Shown one piece after another: positions 9,224 to 16,529 of a stretch of DNA of 64,000 bases (its first letter is position 1; each line of letters starts with the position of its first letter). The DNA is from Solibacteraceae bacterium. GTDB lineage: Bacteria; Acidobacteriota; Terriglobia; Bryobacterales; Bryobacteraceae. The DNA lies in assembly GCA_026984795.1 (NCBI GenBank), contig JALSRK010000073.1, positions 62,001 through 126,000 on the forward strand. Direction: 5' to 3'. The notes under the pieces are model-generated. The model saw only the letters and a list, made by a program, of their open reading frames with translations. It searched no databases and was not told the DNA's origin. Made by a program: the position numbers and the translations under genes.

Positions 9224-10906
9224 CTATATTACCTTGAATGTGGCCTCCGGGGTAAGGGTCTGGTTCTTGAGCCGGTCCGTGACCTTCAGCCGCAGCAGGT
9301 ACTCGCCGGGCTCCAGGTTCTGGAGCGGCAGAATCTTCTCGACAACAGTCTGATTCGCCGAAGCTCCGTCGATGCTGGCGACGTCTTCGGTGAATTCGAA
9401 GATCTTCTTGTTGTCCTTCTTGCGGATCACTTCGTATTCGATGACGCCGTTGGGCTTGCGCGTCTTGTCGTCGGGCTTGAAGTTGTAAAGCTGGAAGTAG
9501 ATCCCCATCTTCTCGTTGCGCTGGAAAGTGTCGTCGATGCGCGGACGCACCTTCGAAGTCCCGATGACGAACTGTCCCGTACCGATCCGCCGCGTCGGGA
9601 CCTTCTCGATCTTGTCGGCCAGGATGAGGCTGCTCATGCTGAGCTCATCGTCCTCGTAATAGGGGACGCGCAGCGCCATCTCGTAATTGTTCATGTTGCC
9701 GCTGACGACGTCCTTCGCCACCACGTTGAGCCGGTAGGTCCCCGGCGGCAGCGGCACCGACTTTTGATAGATCGCCTTCTTGTCGATCGCCTGGCCGAGC
9801 AGCGGCGTCGGAACCTCAGTGGTGATGACGTCCTCGAAGACGTTCACCACGCGGCGGGACATCGATGTGATCCGCCCGTAGATGTTGATCGTGGCCCGGG
9901 AGACGCCGTCTTTGTCCTCGAACTCGAGGTCCTTGTTGGAGAACTGCAAGGTGATGTTCGTCATCACCGTAGAGCTGGTCATGCGGATGTAGTCCGCGCG
10001 GACCTTCATCGGCAGCAGGTTGTACTTGATCGTCGAAGTCACGGCGGCCTCGAGGTCCTTGAACTTGATGGGCGGGGGCTTCTGAAGCGCGGCCCAGATG
10101 CGCAGACGCTCGAACTGGTTCATGCGCTGGGGCAGCGGCATGTCGCCGGTGCCGAGCCGTGTGCCGTCGGTCCGGGTGAAACGGTCCGCCTTGCTGGTGA
10201 TGCCCATCTCCTCGAGCATCGTCAATCCGGCGTTGGGCACGTGGAGGAGGGCGTCCTTCTCGGAGGGATCCATGGTCATCCGGTATTCGCCGGTCAGCGT
10301 CGGATCCACGAATTCGATCATGATGTCCGAGCCAATACCCTCGATCCAGCGGTAACGCCAGATCTCGAAGGGATAGGTGGCCGTGGTGCCGCCGCCCTCG
10401 TACCAGGGGCGGACATAGGAGCCGCCCGAGGGGTGGGATTCGATCTCGTCGGGCGGTCCGAAAGTGATGTAGATACGACCCCGGTCCGTCTTCCAGCCCG
10501 GAATGCCCGAAGCGAACCGCTCGTTGGCGTAAGCGATCCGCCGGTAGTGCTCTTCCTTGAACTCGTTCTCGGGCGTGTCCGGAGTGGGGTCGCGCCGCAG
10601 CCAGAACTGCTCGATGAACTGCTCCATCTCCTCGGCGGTCTGGAGCCTCTTGAACGCGGCCCGCTCCTCATCAGTGATGATATAGGCGACGTCTTCCTCG
10701 AGCCATTTGCGGAACGGCCTCTCCAGTTCCTTGCGCAGCTTCTTTTCGCGGCGCCGGCGCTCCTTCGCACTCAGAGGTTTGGAAACCGTCTGGGCCTGGT
10801 TCTCCACCGTCTTCTTCTTTTTCGGCGCCGGCCAGGCCGGGGCAGCCAGCAACGCGCAGATGACGGACCAGCTAACGAGAGAAGCGGATCTGAGTCTCAT
10901 AGCCAT
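9224..10906 (-). CDS. GWxTD domain-containing secreted protein
   Basis: About 560 residues. The frame opens with GTG (10909) and ATG (10906 and 10900); the ATG at 10906 is chosen, with no strong ribosome site. A signal peptide (to about PAWPA) is followed by a lysine-rich stretch (KKKKTVENQ). The family motif GWKTDRGRIYITFG lies at about 138-151, preceded by EQFWLRRDPTPDTPENEF, which is also typical. The middle and C-terminal parts are rich in beta strands, with a final segment (LEPGEYLLRLKVTDRLKNQTLTP) that looks like an Ig-type or FlgD-like fold. The GWxTD family is common in Acidobacteria and Bacteroidetes and has no settled function. Its neighbour is an outer-membrane barrel gene. Confidence 0.85.
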   Translation of the reverse strand: MAMRLRSASLVSWSVICALLAAPAWPAPKKKKTVENQAQTVSKPLSAKERRRREKKLRKELERPFRKWLEEDVAYIITDEERAAFKRLQTAEEMEQFIEQFWLRRDPTPDTPENEFKEEHYRRIAYANERFASGIPGWKTDRGRIYITFGPPDEIESHPSGGSYVRPWYEGGGTTATYPFEIWRYRWIEGIGSDIMIEFVDPTLTGEYRMTMDPSEKDALLHVPNAGLTMLEEMGITSKADRFTRTDGTRLGTGDMPLPQRMNQFERLRIWAALQKPPPIKFKDLEAAVTSTIKYNLLPMKVRADYIRMTSSTVMTNITLQFSNKDLEFEDKDGVSRATINIYGRITSMSRRVVNVFEDVITTEVPTPLLGQAIDKKAIYQKSVPLPPGTYRLNVVAKDVVSGNMNNYEMALRVPYYEDDELSMSSLILADKIEKVPTRRIGTGQFVIGTSKVRPRIDDTFQRNEKMGIYFQLYNFKPDDKTRKPNGVIEYEVIRKKDNKKIFEFTEDVASIDGASANQTVVEKILPLQNLEPGEYLLRLKVTDRLKNQTLTPEATFKVI

Positions 10907-11118
10907 CACCGGCTGGGGCGTTTCGCTACCTTGATTTTAGGGTGCCCGGGCAACAGGGTCAACCCGCCGGGGTCAAGTTTCACAAGCCCCCGCCGGCCAC
11001 CCCAGCCTAACTTATCAAGACGGACGCGCTGCGATTGCCGTTTCGGTGCGAACCGTCGCGGCCGCGGTCTTGGGTGCGGCCGGGGCGCCGAGCGCCGGCA
11101 CAAATCCAGGCCAGCTCC

Positions 11119-11147
11119 TTGACAGGGGCCAATAATGAGCATATGCT
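11119..11147 (+). promoter_or_regulatory. Predicted sigma-70 promoter of the DUF134 gene
   Basis: A perfect -35 hexamer TTGACA (11119-11124) and a -10-like TATGCT (11142-11147, four of six consensus positions) are separated by exactly 17 bases. Transcription would begin near 11154, just upstream of the ATG at 11164. The -10 box lies inside a 14-bp palindrome. This is a match by eye without experimental support. Confidence 0.55.
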
Positions 11148-11149
11148 CA
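11136..11149. promoter_or_regulatory. 14-bp perfect palindrome, candidate operator
   Basis: TGAGCATATGCTCA reads the same on both strands and covers the predicted -10 box of the DUF134 gene. A dimeric helix-turn-helix protein bound here would block RNA polymerase. The DUF134 protein encoded directly downstream has such a fold, so autoregulation is a natural guess. About four perfect 14-bp palindromes are expected by chance in 64 kb, so the argument rests on the position. Confidence 0.5.
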
Positions 11150-11163
11150 AAACTGAGAGCGCC

Positions 11164-11604
11164 ATGGGGAGGTCTCTGAGATGCCGCTTGGTCGACGGGG
11201 TGCCGGTGGTGCGGTACTTCAAGCCGCAGGGGATCCCCATGACGGAACTCGACGAGGTTGTCCTCGGGATCGACGAGTTCGAGGCGCTGAGGCTGGCCGA
11301 TCTGGAAGGTCTGTACCACGAAGACGCGGCCCGGCAAATGGGCGTGTCACGCCAGACCTTCGGCCGCATCGTAGGGAATGCGCGGCACAAGGTGGCCGAA
11401 GCGCTGGCAAGCGGAAAGGCGCTGCGGATCGACGGCGATGAATTTCGATTACCGGAATGGTGCCGGCTTCGGTGCCGCACGTGTGGTTCTCCGATGCCGG
11501 GACCCCGTCACGCCGGCGCGGAATCGTGTCCGCAGTGCGGAGGCGCAGCCGGGCGCCGGGAAGGCCGGGAGGCCTCGGTCGGCGGCCGCCGTCCGGATTC
11601 TTGA
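11164..11604 (+). CDS. DUF134 family DNA-binding protein with C-terminal zinc-ribbon-like tail
   Basis: 146 residues from the ATG at 11164 (MGRSLRCRLVDGVPVV), which matches the usual family N-terminus; an in-frame ATG at 11143 would sit inside the predicted -10 box. The core (residues about 1-95) carries the family pattern ELDEVVLGIDEFEALRLADL and a helix-turn-helix AARQMGVSRQTFGRIVGNAR, akin to sigma-70 region 4. The tail has cysteines in the pattern CRLRCRTCG ... CPQCGG, which could bind zinc. DUF134 genes often sit near iron-molybdenum-cofactor-like (NifX/NifB) proteins, but no such gene is next to this one. It probably regulates transcription; the target is unknown. Confidence 0.8.
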   Translation: MGRSLRCRLVDGVPVVRYFKPQGIPMTELDEVVLGIDEFEALRLADLEGLYHEDAARQMGVSRQTFGRIVGNARHKVAEALASGKALRIDGDEFRLPEWCRLRCRTCGSPMPGPRHAGAESCPQCGGAAGRREGREASVGGRRPDS

Positions 11605-11851
11605 GTTCGGGAGCACCGCGGCGGGCGGAAATCTCATGGAGCCGCCCCCTCTCCTGTCTGTCCGCCGTTCGGTGCTCCCGGTCCACCATTGGCTGTTCTC
11701 CGTGAGGTACTTCGCCGGTCGCCTACCGGCATCGCGGAAGTCTACGGACCCGCTCCACGCACCGGTCCATGGGTAGCCGGATGCCAGGATCCGCCGTCGT
11801 CTAAGTTATGATTAGATTCAGCTTCACGGCTCCGAAATAGGTAGGCTCACG

Positions 11852-12592
11852 ATGAACGACCTCTCCGGCCTCCGCCTCCGGGATTTCCCGTTGCCGCTGA
11901 AACTCACCATCAGCCTGGGGCTCGTGGTGCTGGGTTTCGGTTACCTGATCGCCCTGGCGAACCTTTATTTGACGTATCACCTGACCGACGGCCAGCCCGG
12001 GTTGACCGTCTCCGATCTGCGCCGGGCCTTCTACGGCAACCGGGAAACCACCAAACTGGCCGCCAAGATCGACGGCGGCAGCATGGCACAGTTCCTTCCC
12101 AAGCCGGGCGACAAGGAGAAGATCCTTTCCTGGATCCAGGACGGGGCCTCCAGAGAGGGTTACGAGGCCGTTGTCCGACCGATTCTCGCCGAGAACTGCA
12201 TCCGGTGCCACAATCCTGAAGGACTGCAGCGTTTCAGGCCTCTCACCTCTTACGAGGAGGTGATGGTCGTCACCCAGGTGGACCGCGGCGAGCCCGTCTC
12301 GCTCTGGGCCCGGGTGGCCCACACCCACATCCAGTCGATCGGACTGATCTTTCTCGTCCTGGGCGCCGTATTCTGCTTCACGTCGGTGCCCGAAAAGTGG
12401 AAAACGGTGATCGTCGTGCTCCCTTTCGCGGCCCTGCTGGTCGATTTCGGAGCGCGTTATCTCGCCCGCACGGTGCCCGCGATTGTGTACCTCATGTTGC
12501 TGTCGGGAGCCAGCATCGGGCTCCTGTTCGCGGTGATGACGCTGGTTCCTCTCTATGACATGTGGATAGCGAAACCGAGTTCCCCTGAGTAA
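11852..12592 (+). CDS. Membrane protein with one c-type haem motif
   Basis: 246 residues. One helix at about 17-40 is followed by a loop of about 110 residues carrying CIRCH at 116-120 (a CxxCH haem c site, followed by NPEGLQRFRPLTSYEE). The C-terminal part then has three or four hydrophobic helices (about 157-240). The haem loop should face the periplasm. The segment VAHTHIQSIG just before the second helix has two histidines that might serve as a distal haem ligand or quinone-side residues. It sits 17 nt upstream of the di-haem peroxidase gene, so an electron-transfer partnership is likely. I do not recognise a named family. Confidence 0.65.
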   Translation: MNDLSGLRLRDFPLPLKLTISLGLVVLGFGYLIALANLYLTYHLTDGQPGLTVSDLRRAFYGNRETTKLAAKIDGGSMAQFLPKPGDKEKILSWIQDGASREGYEAVVRPILAENCIRCHNPEGLQRFRPLTSYEEVMVVTQVDRGEPVSLWARVAHTHIQSIGLIFLVLGAVFCFTSVPEKWKTVIVVLPFAALLVDFGARYLARTVPAIVYLMLLSGASIGLLFAVMTLVPLYDMWIAKPSSPE

Positions 12593-12609
12593 AGGAGGAG
12601 AAGCAAGTC

Positions 12610-13677
12610 ATGATCCGAATTCGTTCTTCCTGCTGCCTTCCCCTTTCGGCGGTCCTGTTCGCACTGGCGCTGCTGGCCGCCTGCGCTCCGGGCGGGAAGA
12701 AGCCTTCCCTCACGCCGGATTCCCCCCAGGTGAAGGCCTTCGCACCGCTGCCGGCGGTGATGGAATCGCCGGCCAACCCCGTCACTGAGGAGAAAGTGGC
12801 TTTGGGCCGCATGCTTTACTACGACACGCGGCTTTCCAAGAGCCAGGAGATCTCCTGCAACACCTGCCATCTGCTCGAGAAGTTCGGCGTGGACAACGAG
12901 CCGACGAGCGAAGGGCACAAGGGGCAGCGGGGCGACCGCAACTCGCCCAGCGTTTATAACGCCGCCGGCCACTTCGCCCAGTTCTGGGACGGCCGGGCGG
13001 CGAACGTCGAAGAGCAAGCCAAAGCGCCGGTGCTGAATCCGGTGGAGATGGCCATGCCGGACGAAGCGAGCGTGATGAAAGTGCTCAAATCGATGCCGCA
13101 GTACGTCGCCGCCTTCCGCGCGGCCTTTCCCGATGACAAGGATCCAGTGACCTTCGACAACATGGCCCGGGCGATCGGGGCCTTCGAGCGGAAGCTGGTC
13201 ACCCCCGGCCGATGGGACAAATTCTTGAAGGGCGATGCCACCGCGCTTACCCGCGCGGAGCTGGCCGGCCTCCAGACGTTCCTCGACGCCAACTGCCAGA
13301 GCTGCCACATGGGACCTTACATCGGCGGTACCATGTTCCAGAAACTGGGCGTTGTGAAGCCGTGGCCCGATCAGAAGGATCTCGGCCGTTTCCAGGTGAC
13401 CAAGAACGAGGCCGACAAGATGATGTTCAAGGTGCCGTCGTTGCGCAATGTGGCCAAAACCGCTCCGTATTTCCACGACGGCTCCGTGCCGACGCTCGAA
13501 GAAGCCGTGTCCAAGATGGCGGAGTACGAGATCGGTAAGGAGCTGGCGCCCGACGAGGTCGCCGCCATCGTGACTTTCCTGGACGCCCTGACCGGCGAGA
13601 TCCCCACGGATTACATCGCCAAGCCTGAGCTGCCGCCCAGCACGGCCAAGACCCCGAAACCGGATCTGAGCGATTGA
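12610..13677 (+). CDS. Di-haem cytochrome c peroxidase (CcpA/MauG family) lipoprotein
   Basis: 355 residues. The N-terminus is a lipoprotein signal (LFALALLAACAPGG, lipobox LAAC), so the protein should be anchored in the periplasmic leaflet or outer membrane. Two haem c sites are visible: CNTCH at 83-87 and CQSCH at 229-233. Family segments such as LGRMLYYDTRLSKSQEISC, HFAQFWDGRA and PSLRNVAKTAPYFHDGSV are present. Members reduce hydrogen peroxide or modify proteins (MauG). A strong ribosome site (AAAGGAGG near 12592-12600) precedes the start. It follows the membrane cytochrome gene and overlaps the thioesterase gene. Confidence 0.92.
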   Translation: MIRIRSSCCLPLSAVLFALALLAACAPGGKKPSLTPDSPQVKAFAPLPAVMESPANPVTEEKVALGRMLYYDTRLSKSQEISCNTCHLLEKFGVDNEPTSEGHKGQRGDRNSPSVYNAAGHFAQFWDGRAANVEEQAKAPVLNPVEMAMPDEASVMKVLKSMPQYVAAFRAAFPDDKDPVTFDNMARAIGAFERKLVTPGRWDKFLKGDATALTRAELAGLQTFLDANCQSCHMGPYIGGTMFQKLGVVKPWPDQKDLGRFQVTKNEADKMMFKVPSLRNVAKTAPYFHDGSVPTLEEAVSKMAEYEIGKELAPDEVAAIVTFLDALTGEIPTDYIAKPELPPSTAKTPKPDLSD

Positions 13678-14093
13678 GCACGAAAGACGCAGCAGAACTT
13701 CTCTCCCGGCCCGCGAACCGCTGCCTGGTTTGCGGGCCGGACAACCCTTACGGCTTTCACATCGACTTCCGGACCGGCGAGGACGGCTCGGTGAGCGCCG
13801 AATGGGTGGCGCTCAATTATCTGGAGGGCTGGGCCGGCGTGCTCCACGGGGGCATCGTCTGCACGCTGCTCGACGAGGCGATGGCCAAAGCCGTCGCCGC
13901 AGCGGGCCTCCGGGCGATGACGGTGGAGATCCAGGTCCGCTACCGCCACTTCGTCGCCACCGGCGAAAAGCTGCGCATCCAGGGCCGCGTGGTGGAGCGC
14001 AAGCGCCGCCTGTTGAAAACCGAGGCGGAGATCACCACAGAGGACGGCGAGCCACGCGCCCAAGCCACGGCGACCTTCCTGGCAGTGGTTTGA
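13674..14093 (+). CDS. Hotdog-fold thioesterase (PaaI-like)
   Basis: 139 residues from a TTG start at 13674 that overlaps the TGA of the peroxidase gene (TTGA), which suggests translational coupling. The PaaI/4HBT hotdog pattern is clear: the segment from GWAGVLHGGIVCTLLDEAMAKA holds the HGG motif and the catalytic-helix Asp/Glu. The N-terminal NRCLVCGPDNPYGFHIDF is common in this subfamily. Such enzymes hydrolyse acyl-CoA thioesters in the cytoplasm; the substrate cannot be read from the sequence. Its place after two cytochrome genes is unexplained. Its end lies 11 nt from the convergent Kelch gene. Confidence 0.85.
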   Translation: MSTKDAAELLSRPANRCLVCGPDNPYGFHIDFRTGEDGSVSAEWVALNYLEGWAGVLHGGIVCTLLDEAMAKAVAAAGLRAMTVEIQVRYRHFVATGEKLRIQGRVVERKRRLLKTEAEITTEDGEPRAQATATFLAVV

Positions 14094-14104
14094 GAAGCCG
14101 TTGC

Positions 14105-16525
14105 CTACCGGGCCGGCCGATGCCGGTAGCGGAGCGCGAAGACCGACGCCCGGCCCTCGTCGCCCCTAGCGCCCAGCACCAGCAGCACGATTCCGCGCTG
14201 GGGGTCGAAGACCATCGCCCGGTTCTGAGCGGCCCGCCGGTGCAACTCCTCGCCCTCGCGGATCGGAATCTCGACCCTCCGCCAGGTGTTGTCCGCCGCC
14301 GTGTAGGCCCACATGGGCGGCAGCCCGCCCCGGCGCGCGCGTCCGTAGAGCAAGAGCACGTCCTCGCCGGGGATGTAGACGGATTCCCGGGTACAGACCG
14401 GCGGCGCTCCGCCGCCGGCGACCTTCGGGTGCAAGTTCATCCACCGGCGCTTTACCCAGTCGAAGGCCCAGAGTTCGTCGCGGCGGGCGCCGCCGCCGTG
14501 TAAGAGCAGCCGTTCGCGCTTCGAGTCCCAGGCCAGGCTCGTCATCTCGTAGAGGTTCTGGGGCCAGGGGCCGCCGCGGTCCATGCGTTCCCAGTCCGAA
14601 CCGCGGAGCAGCCAGACGCTCGTCTCCTGGTGCGGATCGTCCGGCCGCCAGGGAAGCAGGTAGCCGGCGTCGTTCAACCGGCTGCGCCAGTCCAGGCGGA
14701 CGCCCACGACGCCGTGCGGAGTAGTGACGACCGTGTCCACGCCTTCCGGCGCCGGGCCGATGAGCGTCCACTCCCGCGTTTGGGGATCCCAGCTCCAGGT
14801 GACGAACTTCTTGTAAGAAGATGGCGGCCGGACCAGGGCGTCAGGAGCTACGGAGCGGCTCTCGGGCCAATCGCGGGACCACTCGGGCTCGTAGCCGGTG
14901 GTCAGCCGCATCCGCACGACGTTGATCAGCCGGTCACCTACCGGATCGTAAGCGTAGGCTTTGCGGCCGTGGGTCGCCCAAGGCCCGCCCCGGAAGGTCA
15001 CCCCGGCGAGCCGGACGCCTTTGTCCCACGTCCGGCCGGGGAATTCGGGCTCCGGGCCGCCCACCCAGGTGTGCCCAGCCACGTCGTAGACGTCCACGTC
15101 GTTGCCGCCGTAGCCGCAGTGGCCGCCGCCCCAGTAGAGAATCTGCTCCCGCCGCGTGTCGAAGGTGGCGCTGCCCCAGGTGCGGGTGATCGCGGCGCGT
15201 CCCGGATCGGCCAGCAGAACCCATTCGTTCTCCGGCAAATTCTCGAGGCGGGCTTGCTGGACCGCCCGGCGCCGGGGATCGGGCCGCGTACCGGCCGCTT
15301 CCTTCGGGGGCCGTTTCGGCATCGCCTCCTGCGGGCGGACCGGGGCCGCCGCGTCCACCAGGCCTTCCATCTCGATCCGGTATCCGTAGGTGGTGCGCAC
15401 CGGGTAGAGGGTGTTGCAGCTCGACCGGTCGTCCGGCCGGCGCGTGTTCGCCACCAGGACGATCAGCCGCCGCTCGGGGGCGATGTCGGCGCTGATGTAG
15501 AAGCCGGTGGGCACGCGCCCGTTCAGCTTCCGCCACCGGTCCTCGCCGGCGTCGTAGGCCCACATGTCGGTCAGGTCCCGGCGGTTGTAGCCCCCGCCGA
15601 CGATCACCCAGCCGGTCTCGGGATCCCACACGGTGAAATGTCCGGCCCGGGCTTCGGGGCTTCCCGGCGCCTGCGACTTGCGCCAGCGGCGCGTCTTCAG
15701 GTCGAAGAGCCAGGTATCGGCCAGGTAGCGGCTCTGGCCGTCGCCGCCGAAAAGCACCAGCACGCCGTGGCGGCGGTCGCATACCAGCCGCGTCTGCATC
15801 CGCGGCGGCGGTTCCACATCGAGAGACAACCGGCGCCATTCCCCCTCGGCCGGGCGGAACACCCAAGTTCCGGTGTAACCGCGGACCTTTCCGTCCGGCC
15901 CCCGTTCGGCCACGTGCCCGCCGCCGAAGAGAATCAACTCGTCAGCGACCGGATCCCAGACCAGCGAGCCGCCCAGCACCGGGGGCGGCGACTGCCGCGG
16001 CCGCAGGTCGCGCCAGCGGCGCCGCCGGACGTCGTAGGCCGCCGTCAGCCCGCCGGTGAAATAGTAGAGGGAGTGGTCCGTTTCGCGGTAGGCCACCTGG
16101 TCGAAGACGATGTTCAGGTCCGGCCGGGGCGCGGCGGGTTCCTCGTCGGTGGGGCTGCGCATGACCGTCCGTTCGCTGCCCGAGGTGATCCCGGCGTAGG
16201 TCCGGGGGACGTAGGCGAGCGGCAGCCGCCGGCTCCAGAGCCGCTCCCAGGCCGGCGGGAACTGGTTCTCCCACCGGCGGGTGTCCGGGTCGAAGGCCAC
16301 CATGTCGTACTCGGGTACACGGATGAGCGGGTGCTCCTGGAGCAGCTCGGGGTCGTCGTTCATGAAGCCCCAAAGCAGGAAAGAATCCACCGCCGGGGCG
16401 TAGCGGATGGCCGAACCCCGCCTGGCGCCCGAAGGATCCTTGGCCAGCTCGACCCACCGGTTCGGCGGCAGATCGGCCGCGACCAGGCAAGTGGCGGACA
16501 ACAGGGCCGCGAGCAGTGCGCGCAT
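14105..16525 (-). CDS. Secreted Kelch-repeat (galactose-oxidase-like propeller) protein
   Basis: 806 residues. A signal peptide (MRALLAALLSATCLVA) is followed by many Kelch units of the type GGSLVWDPVADELILFGGG and DTWLFDLKTRRW, spread over residues about 40-370 and 430-800. This suggests two propeller domains joined by a basic linker (about 385-425, RPQEAMPKRPPKEAAG). I see no haem, Cys-Tyr cofactor or other catalytic signature. It begins four nucleotides after the downstream GH20 gene, so it belongs to the ROK-GH20-GH20 operon and may bind or process the same glycan. It may be related to Kelch-type sugar mutarotases, but it is about twice their length. Confidence 0.75.
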   Translation of the reverse strand: MRALLAALLSATCLVAADLPPNRWVELAKDPSGARRGSAIRYAPAVDSFLLWGFMNDDPELLQEHPLIRVPEYDMVAFDPDTRRWENQFPPAWERLWSRRLPLAYVPRTYAGITSGSERTVMRSPTDEEPAAPRPDLNIVFDQVAYRETDHSLYYFTGGLTAAYDVRRRRWRDLRPRQSPPPVLGGSLVWDPVADELILFGGGHVAERGPDGKVRGYTGTWVFRPAEGEWRRLSLDVEPPPRMQTRLVCDRRHGVLVLFGGDGQSRYLADTWLFDLKTRRWRKSQAPGSPEARAGHFTVWDPETGWVIVGGGYNRRDLTDMWAYDAGEDRWRKLNGRVPTGFYISADIAPERRLIVLVANTRRPDDRSSCNTLYPVRTTYGYRIEMEGLVDAAAPVRPQEAMPKRPPKEAAGTRPDPRRRAVQQARLENLPENEWVLLADPGRAAITRTWGSATFDTRREQILYWGGGHCGYGGNDVDVYDVAGHTWVGGPEPEFPGRTWDKGVRLAGVTFRGGPWATHGRKAYAYDPVGDRLINVVRMRLTTGYEPEWSRDWPESRSVAPDALVRPPSSYKKFVTWSWDPQTREWTLIGPAPEGVDTVVTTPHGVVGVRLDWRSRLNDAGYLLPWRPDDPHQETSVWLLRGSDWERMDRGGPWPQNLYEMTSLAWDSKRERLLLHGGGARRDELWAFDWVKRRWMNLHPKVAGGGAPPVCTRESVYIPGEDVLLLYGRARRGGLPPMWAYTAADNTWRRVEIPIREGEELHRRAAQNRAMVFDPQRGIVLLVLGARGDEGRASVFALRYRHRPAR

Positions 16526-16529
16526 CGGC

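Noticed and set aside
11605-11851. Possible small gene or RNA between the DUF134 and cytochrome genes
   Set aside because: I found no frame with a convincing start, no strong hairpin with a T-run and no known RNA motif; it probably holds only the promoter of the cytochrome unit.
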